From the NCBI RefSeq assembly GCF_023074185.1, contig NZ_JADPKY010000094.1, forward strand, positions 365,836 through 429,835: a stretch of 64,000 bases of DNA, given 5' to 3'. Positions within the stretch are counted from its first letter, which is position 1; each line of letters begins with the position of its first letter. Origin of the DNA: Bradyrhizobium sp. 132 (GTDB lineage: Bacteria; Pseudomonadota; Alphaproteobacteria; Rhizobiales; Xanthobacteraceae). Of the stretch, positions 50,134-58,210 are shown piece after piece. The notes under the pieces are model-generated. The model saw only the letters and a program-made list of their open reading frames with translations, had not been told where the DNA came from and searched no databases. The position numbers were made by a program, and so were the translations under genes.

Positions 50134-50272
50134 GATCGACCTCCCTCGTTCGGCCGGAACCAAGCCACAAAGCTGCTGTGGATGGCATCAAATTGCCACG
50201 CTCCCGGCGAATTGCCGACAAAGCCCGCTGCCACGAGGAGAACGGGTGCAGGGCAACGCTAGGGGATGCGCA

Positions 50273-50452
50273 TTGGCCTATAAGATGATCGCAGAACGCG
50301 ACAACGAGAAGTGCAGTTATGCCCGCGAAAGCCGGTTGCTCATCGTGGCGAAGGCAAAGGTTTGGGCGAGCGAGGGATGGAAGGTTGTCATCACCGACCA
50401 GGACGGCAAGGCCTACGCGCCGCCCGAATTCGATCAGCTATTGGCGGCCTGA
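50273..50452 (+). CDS. Small conserved soluble protein
   Basis: About 59 residues from a TTG at 50273 (LAYKMIAERDNEKCSYARE, then SRLLIVAKAKVWASEGWKV and TDQDGKAYAPPEFDQLLAA). An ATG four codons in (50285) is an alternative start. AGGGG lies 7 bp before the TTG. The clean composition and strand-helix-strand pattern suggest a real gene. Function unknown. Confidence 0.65.
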   Translation: MAYKMIAERDNEKCSYARESRLLIVAKAKVWASEGWKVVITDQDGKAYAPPEFDQLLAA

Positions 50453-50542
50453 CCGCAACACGGGGCTGCTTCTTCTTTTGACGCGTTTTCTTTGCGCGAA
50501 CCGGTATATCCATTTCGCTCGAAAACGCACCAGGGGACGATA

Positions 50543-50899
50543 TTGATTCCGCTATTTCGACCGGGGCGCAACGTGATCGTGCCCGTGATGGCTCTTGCCG
50601 CCGCCGTCCTGACGGCGACAGTTGCCGCCGCGCAAAATCTCGATGCCGGCAAGTCGCCGCAAAAGCTCTTCGCCGATGGTTGCACGACCTGCCATCGCAG
50701 CCCGCGCGGCCTTGCCAAGGGGCGCTTCAGCCTGACGCTGTCCTGGTTCCTGAAGGACCATTACGCTACCAGTTCGGACACGGCCAAGGCGCTCGCGGCG
50801 TATCTGGAATCGGTCGACACGCCGCCGCCGCGAGCCGCGGCCAAACCGGGTGCAAAGCGATCCGCGCCGCGTCCTTCCAAGCCGTCGCAAAGCCAATAG
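50543..50899 (+). CDS. Exported single-haem cytochrome c-like protein
   Basis: 118 residues from a TTG at 50543, with GGGGACGATA upstream. A hydrophobic signal (VIVPVMALAAAVLTATVAAAQ) leads to a mature part with one haem motif, DGCTTCHRSPRGLAKGRF, near residue 45. Then LSWFLKDHYATSSDTAKALAAYLESV closes the fold; the usual distal Met is not obvious. The tail is Pro/Lys/Ser-rich. It is likely a periplasmic electron carrier of unknown partner. The start is uncertain by about 17 codons. Confidence 0.75.
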   Translation: MIPLFRPGRNVIVPVMALAAAVLTATVAAAQNLDAGKSPQKLFADGCTTCHRSPRGLAKGRFSLTLSWFLKDHYATSSDTAKALAAYLESVDTPPPRAAAKPGAKRSAPRPSKPSQSQ

Positions 50900-50915
50900 G
50901 CGTGGGCCGGTTCGG

Positions 50916-51080
50916 CTAGGCGCGCCGATAGGTCTGCGCGAGCAGCCCTGCGTGGACGGCGCGGAGGTCGGCGCTCATGCGCGTTTGTCCCGTCGTAACA
51001 TAGGACAGCCAGGCGCCGTCGGCGGCGAGGCGGACGACGTGGAGTTCGGGCGTGCCGTCGGTCGCACGGTGGCGCTTCAG
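50916..51080 (-). pseudogene. Fragment of a TetR-type regulator (C-terminus only)
   Basis: The minus strand reads LKRHRATDGTPELHVVRLAADGAWLSYVTTGQTRMSADLRAVHAGLLAQTYRRA followed by TAG. This resembles the C-terminal end of many TetR proteins (a 'VRLAADG-WLS' helix and a final short helix), but nothing upstream encodes the DNA-binding domain; further upstream the frame turns Arg/Pro-rich. Probably a leftover of a deleted regulator. Identification is tentative. Confidence 0.45.
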
Positions 51081-51217
51081 CCGCGCCGGAAGAAGCGCGG
51101 AGCGAGGCGGAGATCGCGATCTATGCCGATGCCATGGCCGACATGTTCGGCGCTTACGAGGCTGGCGCGGCGGGCTACACTTGCCACACCCAAAGTTTGA
51201 TCCTACGGACCTCCTCC

Positions 51218-52030
51218 ATGCTCGTCATCTCCATTCAAAGCCAGGTGGTCCACGGTCATGTCGGCAACAGCGCGGCCGCCTATGCCATGCAGGCGGAGGG
51301 GGTGAACGTCGCGGCGGTGCCGACGACGCTGCTATCGAACCATCCGCGTTATCCGAGCCTGCGCGGACGGGTGCTGGAGACCGAGCTCGTTGCAGATCTC
51401 CTGAAGGGCCTCGAGGAACGCGATCTCGTCGACGAGGCCGCGGTGCTCGTCACCGGCTATCTGGGCTCGCCCGGCAATGCCGCTGTCATTGCCGATTTCG
51501 TCGAGCGGGCGCTGACCCGCAATTCAAAGCTCGTCTATCTCTGCGATCCCGTGATCGGCGATGACGGCCGCGTCTATGTTGCCGACGGCATTTTGGACGT
51601 GGTCCGCCACCGGCTGCTGCCGGCTGCGAATTTGACCGCGCCGAACCAGTTCGAGCTCGAGCTTCTCTCCGGGCTCACCATCGCGGATGCGCAGGGCCTG
51701 CGCGCGGCTTGCGCGACGCTCGCCGGGACCGGCCGCATCGACGTGGTCGCCACCGGCTGCACGCTCACCGACACGCCGGAAGGGCAGGTGGAAACGATTC
51801 TGTGCGCCGACGGTCAGTTGTCGCGCTTGGCGACACCGCGCCTGCCGATCCGGCCCTATGGCACGGGCGATCTCCTCACCGGCCTGATCGCGGCGCATCT
51901 GGCCAGAGGCAGGGCAACCGAGGCGGCGGTGCGGCTCGCGGTCGAGACCATCTTTGCGGTGCTGGTGCGCACGCAGGAAGCCGGCACCGCCGAGATGCGG
52001 CTCGTGCCACTGCCGACGCCGGGACGGTAA
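51218..52030 (+). CDS. pdxY: Pyridoxal kinase
   Basis: 270 residues from the ATG at 51218, the position of family starts (MLVISIQSQVVHGHVGNSAAAYAMQAEGVNVAAVPTTLLSNH). Further marks: LVYLCDPVIGDDGRVYVADG near 115, NLTAPNQFELELLSGL near 150, and the ribokinase-type anion hole RPYGTGDLLTGLIAAHLARG near 218. It phosphorylates pyridoxal with ATP in the B6 salvage path. An upstream start at 51134 only adds a non-homologous leader. Confidence 0.94.
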   Translation: MLVISIQSQVVHGHVGNSAAAYAMQAEGVNVAAVPTTLLSNHPRYPSLRGRVLETELVADLLKGLEERDLVDEAAVLVTGYLGSPGNAAVIADFVERALTRNSKLVYLCDPVIGDDGRVYVADGILDVVRHRLLPAANLTAPNQFELELLSGLTIADAQGLRAACATLAGTGRIDVVATGCTLTDTPEGQVETILCADGQLSRLATPRLPIRPYGTGDLLTGLIAAHLARGRATEAAVRLAVETIFAVLVRTQEAGTAEMRLVPLPTPGR

Positions 52031-52042
52031 GCCTTAGCGGAT

Positions 52043-53356
52043 TTACGTCGCGCGCTTCGCGGCCGATTGCGCCGACTTCTGCGGCTTTGCCGGGACCTTC
52101 TGCTCACGCGTCGCCTGCGACTTCGCCTGTGCCTTGGGCCGCTTTGCGCTGGCGACAGCCCGCGCTTTCCTCGTCTTGACGTTGGCGGCTTCCTTGCGGT
52201 CCGACGTTCCCCGGCGCGAGACGTATTCCGGACCATCGACCGGGCCGACATGCGGCGGATCGCGGCCGAGATAGGGCCGGCCGATGCCGAGCGCCTTGCC
52301 GTTGGCGTCGACCCATTTCCACAGCACCTCGGTCGAAACCCAGCGCTGCGCGCGGTTGTCGCCCTTGGTGCTGACGATGTCGGCCGCCATGCCGTGGCCG
52401 TAGCCGCCGCGCGTGCTGCCGCCGTGATAGGAGCGGTCGGAGGCGGCCTTCAAGCCGCTCGCGATCGACTGGCGATAGTTGTCGCGGAACGCGCTGGTGA
52501 TGCCCGGCGAAAGGCCGGCGGCCTCAGCCGCGAGCAGCGTCCGGAACAGCTTTTGCTTAAAACTCTTGTCCATGCCGCCGATGACGTAGTCCATCATCGA
52601 CATGCCGGCGTGGTCGGCCGCCTTCGGATCCTTCCAGCCAAAGTCCTCGTCGACCAGTTTCGTGAAGCTACGCATTACTGTGATCGTCTTGCCCTTGCGC
52701 TTGACGGTGACGGCGCGGCGATCCTCGACCTTGATCGAATCTTCCTTGGGCGTGCGTTGGTAGAGCACCCAGAGATAGCGGTCGATGCAGGCTTCCATGA
52801 CGAAGCATTCGTCGAGCACGGCGGCGGTGTCCGCGGCCGGCGAGGCCTTGCTCGCGGCCGGCGCCGGACCGGTCGTGATCGTCGCGGGCGACAGCGCGTC
52901 GGTCGTCACGATCTCGGAGGGATCGGCGGATGCGAGTTTTATCGCGGGCTCTTGCGCCGGCGGTGCCCCGCTGACGACGGGCGTCGGTTCAGGCGAAATC
53001 TGCGGCGCGGGTGGCGGCTCGGTCGGCAAGATCAGCACTGGGTCGGCCGAGGCGAGCTTGATGGCGGGAGCAGGCGCTTCGGGCGTTGCTGCTTCAGCGG
53101 TTACCAGGCTCGGAGTCGCGGCGACCGCGGCTGCGATATCGGCGGTCAGGGCGACGCCGTCCTCGATGGTCGCAGCGTGCGGGATGTCGGCGAGGTCGAA
53201 CCGGCCGAGATCTTTCGCGCGCGAGACGGCAGAAGCATTGGCGCCGCTGTTCTCGATGAGGGCAGGGGCATAGGCGGACAGAGAGAGCGCCAACCAGCCG
53301 GCGAGAACCGCCGAGGGGCAGGATACCGCCACCAGAAGAGACCGCCGATCATCCAT
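52043..53356 (-). CDS. Membrane-anchored M15/VanY-like peptidase
   Basis: 437 residues from the ATG at 53356 (GGAGG 9 bp upstream). A membrane anchor at 6-30 is followed by a long Ala/Pro-rich linker in which AIKLASADP occurs twice. A helical region (EACIDRYLWVLYQRTPKED) leads to the catalytic part: ITSAFRDNYRQSIASGLKAASDRSYHGGSTRGGYGHGMAADIVS, with SYHGG, GHGMAADIV as in D,D-carboxypeptidase/M15-type zinc sites. A Lys/Arg/Ala-rich tail ends it. Probably a cell-wall hydrolase. It converges with pdxY, with 12 bp between stops. Confidence 0.85.
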   Translation of the reverse strand: MDDRRSLLVAVSCPSAVLAGWLALSLSAYAPALIENSGANASAVSRAKDLGRFDLADIPHAATIEDGVALTADIAAAVAATPSLVTAEAATPEAPAPAIKLASADPVLILPTEPPPAPQISPEPTPVVSGAPPAQEPAIKLASADPSEIVTTDALSPATITTGPAPAASKASPAADTAAVLDECFVMEACIDRYLWVLYQRTPKEDSIKVEDRRAVTVKRKGKTITVMRSFTKLVDEDFGWKDPKAADHAGMSMMDYVIGGMDKSFKQKLFRTLLAAEAAGLSPGITSAFRDNYRQSIASGLKAASDRSYHGGSTRGGYGHGMAADIVSTKGDNRAQRWVSTEVLWKWVDANGKALGIGRPYLGRDPPHVGPVDGPEYVSRRGTSDRKEAANVKTRKARAVASAKRPKAQAKSQATREQKVPAKPQKSAQSAAKRAT

Positions 53357-53708
53357 GATCCCTGCCTCCAAACGGTTCTGTTTGAACCTCGTCTTCTCCG
53401 AACAGTCGTGATGCCGACACTCTTGATCATGCAGTCTTGCACGAAAAGGCAGGCCGCGCGTCAATTGTTCGGAGGACGGTGTGGCGGCGCAATGGCGCAA
53501 TTCGGCGAAAGCGGGCTTTTCGGACAGGTGTTGCGCAGCGGCAACGGCGGGTTCCGCTGCGGTTCCAAGGGCGCCACGGCCAAAAAGGCCTGCAAATGCA
53601 GCATTCATTGTCGTCAATTTGAGGCGGTCGAGTTTACTCAATCTTGGATTGTGGTTGTGTAAGTCTCCCGCGCCGGCGATTCCCGGTAGAGTTGGGAAGG
53701 ACACGCGT
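53357..53708. other. Intergenic region, no gene seen
   Basis: About 350 bp between the M15-like gene and the Flp pilin gene. The minus frame of the peptidase stays open through most of it (MNAAFAGLFGRGALG...), but the 53356 start is better supported. A GGGAAGGA element precedes the pilin GTG. No clear promoter boxes were recognised. Confidence 0.5.
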
Positions 53709-53879
53709 GTGAAATTGAGATGCAAATGGGCCGAATTCGCCGCCGATGAATCCGGCGCCACCGCGATCGAATACGGCCTGATCGCAGCCGGCATCGCGCT
53801 CGCGATCATCGAGATCATCTACGCGCTCGGCACCAACCTCGTCGCAAAGCTGCAATCGCTGGCGACGGCGTTGAAATAA
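53709..53879 (+). CDS. Flp-family type IVb pilin
   Basis: 56 residues from a GTG at 53709 with GGGAAGGA upstream. Classic Flp prepilin: a short basic leader with KLRCKWAEFAADESG, the prepilin-type cut Gly-Ala-T-A-I-E-Y-G in SGATAIEYGLIAAGIALAIIEIIYALG, then a hydrophobic helix and KLQSLATALK. The TadE/CpaA prepilin peptidase cuts after the Gly. No tad/cpa genes are in the window, so it is an isolated pilin copy. Confidence 0.9.
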   Translation: MKLRCKWAEFAADESGATAIEYGLIAAGIALAIIEIIYALGTNLVAKLQSLATALK

Positions 53880-53942
53880 GCTGCGTGGTGCGGCGCCCGA
53901 CGCTTCGGAGCAACCTTGGGCCGGCTAGCGCGTTATGCGCTC

Positions 53943-54146
53943 ATGACGCATTCCTCGCTCCGTCCCATGGACGCCTTCGACCCCGCCGAGCCCGCCATCC
54001 TGCATGACCTGCTCTCCGATACGATCATCACCTGGACCGCTGAGCAGGCCGACGATTACCGGCGCGCCAGCCGTCCGGGCGGGGACGGAACCGTGACCTG
54101 GAAGGCCTACGTCTTCGACGGCTGGGGCAATGTGCTCGGCGGCTGA
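53943..54146 (+). CDS. Small acidic soluble protein
   Basis: About 67 residues from the ATG at 53943 (MTHSSLRPMDAFDPAEPAIL, then HDLLSDTIITWTAEQADDYRRA and VTWKAYVFDGWGNVLGG). An internal ATG (53967) is also possible. Composition is good and it ends with a Gly-rich strand. I do not recognise it. It follows the pilin gene by 63 bp, with no clear ribosome binding site. Confidence 0.55.
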   Translation: MTHSSLRPMDAFDPAEPAILHDLLSDTIITWTAEQADDYRRASRPGGDGTVTWKAYVFDGWGNVLGG

Positions 54147-54317
54147 CCAATGCTCATAAAAGTGTCATGTCGCGGCCGGCGATGATTCGGCCAAAGCCTT
54201 GCGCGCATTAAACATATTGCCATGCACCGGACGCGTTGTTGCAATGCAACAACACATGTCGCAATGCAGCAAAATACGCTTAGATGTGCTCCGAACATTC
54301 CATCAGGAGCATCACCA

Positions 54318-54572
54318 ATGAACAAGAAAACTCTGTCGATCGCCGCCGCCATCCTGACGATCGCGGGCAGCACCGCGGCTTTCGCCGCCGAGCTGCCGAC
54401 CTATGAGGCCAACGGTTTCCCGGTCTCCCCGATGCAGGTGCGCGTGCTCGGTGCCGCGCATGTCGAGCAGCAGGCAACTGCGCCGACCACCGTCGCTTCG
54501 GTCCATCAGGCCCGCGTGCTCACGCCGCGCAAGGTCAAGATCGCTGACGTCACGACGGGCAGCGCGCGCTGA
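54318..54572 (+). CDS. Small secreted protein
   Basis: 84 residues (MNKKTLSIAAAILTIAGSTAA, then ELPTYEANGFPVSPMQVRVLGA and TTVASVHQARVLTPRKVKIAD). Sec signal with cut after FAA. AGGAGCATCACC precedes the ATG. The mature part resembles small Bradyrhizobium exported proteins with 'ELPTYE..GFPISPLQV' repeats. Function unknown. A very strong double hairpin follows. Confidence 0.75.
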   Translation: MNKKTLSIAAAILTIAGSTAAFAAELPTYEANGFPVSPMQVRVLGAAHVEQQATAPTTVASVHQARVLTPRKVKIADVTTGSAR

Positions 54573-54595
54573 TCTGAATTCACCCGGACCTGAAG

Positions 54596-54658
54596 CAGGC
54601 TCGCCTCCACGCGAGCCTGCGTCGACCGCGTTCCCTTTCGGGAGCGCGGTCTTTTTTT
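54596..54658 (+). terminator. Strong double-hairpin terminator
   Basis: CAGGCTCGC/GCGAGCCTG (54596-54619) is followed by GACCGCG-TTCCC-TTTC-GGGAG-CGCGGTC (54624-54651) and TTTTTTT, a textbook intrinsic terminator for the small secreted-protein gene. Confidence 0.93.
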
Positions 54659-54836
54659 AGCGCGGCGGGTGCGCGGATTGAGAAAGTTGCGGCGAGAAAA
54701 AACGCCGTCACCTGCCCGTTGTGTACGGCCGTTCAAAGCGAGTGTGATCTCTTTAATAGTTGCTTTGCAGATCGGGGCGCTTGATGCGGGCGTCGCTTAT
54801 TGAGCGGCCAAGAATCATTTTCATAATGGAGCCGTC

Positions 54837-54983
54837 ATGCCCGTTGCACAGAAAGCCGTTATTGCAAGCGCCTCGCCGCGCGCGTTTATCCTCAGGCATA
54901 TCGCGTTGTTCGCAGCTGCCGCGCTGTTCGTGTTCGTTCTGAGCCTGACATATGGGCTCGATCTCAGCCCGGGGTTTTTCTAG
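54837..54983 (+). CDS. Tiny single-pass membrane protein
   Basis: 48 residues (MPVAQKAVIASASPRAFILRH, then IALFAAAALFVFVLSLTYGLD and LSPGFF). The N-terminus is basic and one membrane helix is followed by a conserved-looking YGLDLSPGFF end. GGAG lies 6 bp before the ATG. Similar tiny proteins occur in Bradyrhizobium (from memory). Confidence 0.65.
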   Translation: MPVAQKAVIASASPRAFILRHIALFAAAALFVFVLSLTYGLDLSPGFF

Positions 54984-55055
54984 CGCGTAAGCGACGTGCC
55001 AGCCCTGCAACCGCGTGGGTTGAGCCTCATCACGCGCTGACCTAAGGCTTGCCGC

Positions 55056-55976
55056 ATGGATCAGCGGACGAGCGGCGCTGACGCTCTCACTCACAAAAAC
55101 GATGCGGCGCCGGCGCTGCTTGGCGTCGTCTGCGGCCTCGCCGCGGCGCTGTTCTGGGCGCTTGGCTTTGCCGGCACGCGGCATGGTCTCAAGATCGGCT
55201 TTACGCCGGTCGATCTGCTGGTGCATCGCTATGTCTGGTCGGGCATCGCGTTTCTGCCGCTGGTGATGCGCGCAGGCGTCGGCGATCTCTGCGGCATCGG
55301 CTGGGGCAGGGGCCTTGTGCTGATGGTGCTCGGCGGCCCAGTGATGTCGCTGATCTCCTACACTGGTTTTCTGTTCGTGCCGCTCGGCCATGGCAGCGTG
55401 ATCCAGCCCTCCTGTGCGACACTCGGCGGCCTGCTGCTCGCGGCGTTGTTCCTGAAGGAACATATCTCTGCATCGCGCCTTGTCGGCGCCTTCGTGATCG
55501 TCGGCGGCCTCGGCGTGATCGGCGCGGAATCGATCGGCCATATCGGCGCCGACGGCGTGCTGGGTGATCTGACCTTTGTGCTGACCGGACTGATGTTCGC
55601 GGGTTTTGGTGCGCTGCTGCGCCACTGGCGTGTCTCCGCGGTGTCGGCCGCGCTCGTCATCAACGTGCTGTCCTTGCTGCTCTTGCCGATCTACCTCATG
55701 ACCGGCGGGCTCGCCCGGGTCGCAGCGATGGGTGTCACCGAGAACGCCATCCAGGCGCTGGCGCAGGGCGTGCTTGCAGGCCCCGCCGCGCTCTATCTTT
55801 ACGCTGTTTCGGTCCAACGCCTCGGCGTCGCCCGCGCCGCCGTGATCCCGGCCTGCGTGCCGGCTCTGACGCTGCTCACCGGCTGGCTTCTGCTCGGCGA
55901 GCAGCCGACGATGTTGCAGGCCGCGGGCCTGGTGACGGTGCTGTGCGGTTTTTATCTGGCGCAGCGGCAGCGATAG
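55056..55976 (+). CDS. EamA/DMT-family transporter
   Basis: 306 residues with ten membrane segments and the two EamA halves: GVVCGLAAALFWALGFAGTRHGLK near the start (with the FWALGFAGTR motif), VLMVLGGPVMSLISYTGFLF, FLKEHISASRLVGAFVIVGGLGVIG; then second half GDLTFVLTGLMFAGFGALLRHW and LLTGWLLLGEQPTMLQAAGLVTVLCGFYLAQRQR. Likely an exporter of amino acids or metabolites; substrate unknown. The ATG lies at 55056. Confidence 0.93.
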   Translation: MDQRTSGADALTHKNDAAPALLGVVCGLAAALFWALGFAGTRHGLKIGFTPVDLLVHRYVWSGIAFLPLVMRAGVGDLCGIGWGRGLVLMVLGGPVMSLISYTGFLFVPLGHGSVIQPSCATLGGLLLAALFLKEHISASRLVGAFVIVGGLGVIGAESIGHIGADGVLGDLTFVLTGLMFAGFGALLRHWRVSAVSAALVINVLSLLLLPIYLMTGGLARVAAMGVTENAIQALAQGVLAGPAALYLYAVSVQRLGVARAAVIPACVPALTLLTGWLLLGEQPTMLQAAGLVTVLCGFYLAQRQR

Positions 55977-56044
55977 ATCGCAGAAACGCGGGTTTCAGAG
56001 AACCGCCGACCGCCCGAGAAGTTCGGGGCGAACGCATCGCCTTG

Positions 56045-56395
56045 CTACGCCTTCCTCACGAACTCCGATTTCAGATTCATCGCGCCGATGCCGTCGATCT
56101 TGCAGGCGATGTCGTGGCCGTCGCTGGCCTCCTGCAGGCGGATGTTGCGGACCTTGGTGCCGCCTTTGACGACGGAGGAGGAGCCCTTGATCTTGAGGTC
56201 CTTGATCACGATGACGCTGTCGCCGTCGGCGAGCACATTGCCGTTGGCATCCCGCACGCCGGAATCCTGCGCGGCGTCGGCGGCCGCTTCCGCCGTGCCG
56301 CTCCATTCATGGCCGCATTCCGGGCAGACCCAGAGACCACGATCCTGGTAGGCGTGCTCGGAATTGCAGGTCGGGCATTTCATCGTGTCGGTCAT
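56045..56395 (-). CDS. phnA: PhnA/YjdM-like zinc-ribbon protein
   Basis: 116 residues. The N-terminal zinc ribbon (CPTCNSEHAYQDRGLWVCPECGHEW) has two CxxC pairs. A C-terminal small barrel follows (DANGNVLADGDSVIVIKDLKIKGSSSVVKGGTKVRNIRL...HDIACKIDGIGAMNLKSEFVRK). It matches YjdM (formerly PhnA), present in many genomes; despite the name, no phosphonate link is proven. Monocistronic, converging with the EamA gene. Confidence 0.95.
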   Translation of the reverse strand: MTDTMKCPTCNSEHAYQDRGLWVCPECGHEWSGTAEAAADAAQDSGVRDANGNVLADGDSVIVIKDLKIKGSSSVVKGGTKVRNIRLQEASDGHDIACKIDGIGAMNLKSEFVRKA

Positions 56396-56606
56396 CGTTC
56401 GCCTCGTCGCCCGTCACGGGCGCGCCGCACGCCTTCCGCCGGAAAAGATGGATTGGGAGCGAATCCTTTACCATGGCTTCCAGTCCCGGTCGAACCCGGG
56501 GAAACTTAGGAGTTCAGGAAAAAGTCTGCGGTATTGAGGTCCGGGCTTACCGGCGGCGTCCGTTCGATGTCGCCGCGGGAGGAGCGTCCAGGAGGAACGG
56601 CCCGTC

Positions 56607-57143
56607 ATGAGCGAGCATCGTGCCGCCATCAGACATCACACGTTGCGGACCGGCATTGTCGAATTCGACAACGGCACCGGCAAGATCATCAGCGCGCCCT
56701 GCACGATCCGCGACGTCTCCGGTACAGGCGCCCGCCTGGGCCTCAACGCCTCGCTATGGGTCGCGGAGCAATTCACGCTGGTCTTCAGCAGCGGCCTGCG
56801 CAAGGACTGCCGGGTCGCCTGGCGCAAAGGCAGATTGATCGGCAGCGCGTTCGCCGACGGCTATGCGAGCACGGACGAGCAGGCCGTCATGATGACCGCG
56901 GACGAGCAGTCCCGGCACAGGCTCGGGATCGGTGCGCGCGTCAAAACTGCGCGCGAGAGGCGCGGCTACACGGAAGCGCAGCTCGCCGAGCTGATCGGCG
57001 CCACGCCCGGTTTGGTGTCGCTGGCCGAGCAAGGCGAGGCGGACATTCCGCTGTATCAGCTGATGCATATCGCGGATCTCTTGATGGTCGGGCTCGACGG
57101 GCTCGTTGCGGGGCCAGCGCCTGAGGACGTCGATGCGGCGTAG
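56607..57143 (+). CDS. PilZ domain fused to an XRE-type HTH
   Basis: 178 residues. N-terminal part (1-90) is PilZ-like: RAAIRHHTLRTGIVEFDNGTGKII, then CTIRDVSGTGARL (the DxSxxG motif) and VAWRKGRLIGSAF. The C-terminal part (about 108-172) is a Cro/CI-type HTH: IGARVKTARERRGYTEAQLAELIGATPGLVSLAEQGEADIPLYQLMHIADLL. The RxxxR arm appears as RHHTLR. So a c-di-GMP-binding module and a DNA-binding module sit in one chain. GGAGGAACGGCCCGTC precedes the ATG. The fusion suggests direct c-di-GMP control of transcription. No partner gene adjacent. Confidence 0.8.
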   Translation: MSEHRAAIRHHTLRTGIVEFDNGTGKIISAPCTIRDVSGTGARLGLNASLWVAEQFTLVFSSGLRKDCRVAWRKGRLIGSAFADGYASTDEQAVMMTADEQSRHRLGIGARVKTARERRGYTEAQLAELIGATPGLVSLAEQGEADIPLYQLMHIADLLMVGLDGLVAGPAPEDVDAA

Positions 57144-57155
57144 TTGGCACCCGTC

Positions 57156-57325
57156 CAACAAAAACGTCGAAAACAACCCCATACACAGTAGAAATCCGTA
57201 GGGATTTCAACGTTTTGCAAATCCGAAAAATTGTTGATGGTGGGCTCCGCATCGTCCGGATCGACTTCGGCGATACCGAATCGAATTTGACTTGTCGGGC
57301 AAAACAGGGGCAGTATGGCATCGTG
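57156..57325 (+). repeat. Dispersed intergenic repeat, copy 2
   Basis: The ends match copy 1 (5310-5465): CAACAAAAACGTCGAAAAC, CAACCCCAT, ACACAGTAG on the left, and CTTGTCGGGCAAAACAGGGGCAGTATGGCATCGTGGC on the right (one or a few substitutions). The centre differs but again holds a small hairpin, GAAATCC-GTA-GGGATTTC. It lies 50 bp before the Lys/Ala repeat gene. Confidence 0.75.
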
Positions 57326-57373
57326 GCGCCGGTGCGACGGCTGAAGCTGATGCGTCGCAAGGCACGGGGCGAC

Positions 57374-58069
57374 ATGCCAAAAGACCTGAAAACAAAACCA
57401 AAAAGAAAACTGAAGACCTACCAGACCTCGCTCGGCTTCTACGACCAGGCGGTCGCCGCGCCATCGATGAAGGCGGCACTGGACGCCTGGGGCGCCAAAT
57501 CCAATCTCTTCCATCAGGGCGCCGCGAAGGAGACCGACGACCCCGACATCGTCGCCGCGACCATGGCAAGCCCCGGTGTCGTGCTCAGGCGCCCGGTCGG
57601 ATCGGACGGCCCGTTCACCGAGCACGCCAAGCTGCCGACCGATCTCATTGACGACGAGGCGAAGCCCAAACCCAAAGCCAAGTCCAAAGCCAAGTCCAAA
57701 GCCAAGTCCAAAGCCAAGTCCAAAGCGAAGCCGAAAAAGCCTGCGGCCAAGGCTGCAAAGAAACCATCCCGCGAGATCGACGATCGACAAGCGCGCGAGG
57801 CCGCCGCCGCGTTCGAGAAGGAAGAGCGGCGGCGAGAAGCCGAGCGCCGGAAGGAAGCGGCCGCCCGCGCCAAGGAGCGCGCGCGCCGGGACAAGGCGGT
57901 CGCGAGCGCACAGGCGGCGCTGGACAAGGCGAGGCGGGAGCACGACGCGCGGACGGAGGCGATCGAAGCCGAGCGCGCCGCGCTCGATCAACGCGCCGAG
58001 GCGGAGGCGACGCGCTGGGACAAGCAGAGAATGAAGCTGGAGGAGGCGGTGCGGCGCGCGCGGGAATAG
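57374..58069 (+). CDS. Lys/Ala-rich coiled-coil protein with KAKS tandem repeats
   Basis: 231 residues from the ATG at 57374. The N-terminus is KDLKTKPKRKLKTYQTSLGFYDQAVAAPSMKAALDAWGAKSNLFHQGAAKETDDPDIVAATMASPGVVLRRPVG. This segment (about 12-85) looks like a folded domain; then KAKS units (four exact at the DNA level, residues about 100-118), a Lys/Ala linker and a long charged coiled coil (residues 130-231). It resembles rhizobial 'cell envelope biogenesis' or nucleoid-type basic proteins. Function unknown. The frame extends upstream through the dispersed repeat, but 57374 is preferred. Confidence 0.75.
   Translation: MPKDLKTKPKRKLKTYQTSLGFYDQAVAAPSMKAALDAWGAKSNLFHQGAAKETDDPDIVAATMASPGVVLRRPVGSDGPFTEHAKLPTDLIDDEAKPKPKAKSKAKSKAKSKAKSKAKPKKPAAKAAKKPSREIDDRQAREAAAAFEKEERRREAERRKEAAARAKERARRDKAVASAQAALDKARREHDARTEAIEAERAALDQRAEAEATRWDKQRMKLEEAVRRARE
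57674..57733 (+). repeat. 12-bp coding tandem repeat
   Basis: AAAGCCAAGTCC occurs four times in perfect tandem (57674-57721), followed by a degenerate AAAGCGAAGCCG. It encodes KAKS. Copy number may vary between strains. Confidence 0.92.
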
Positions 58070-58210
58070 GGGCCGCTGGGAGCGATTCAAGGAGGAGCGA
58101 CATGTCCGATCATGGCGCGTGGTAGCGTCACGAAGACCCCGAGACATTCACGCATTCCCAGAGCGGGGCCTGGGTGATGGCCGGCTTCGATGCAGAGGTC
58201 GATTGGCGAG

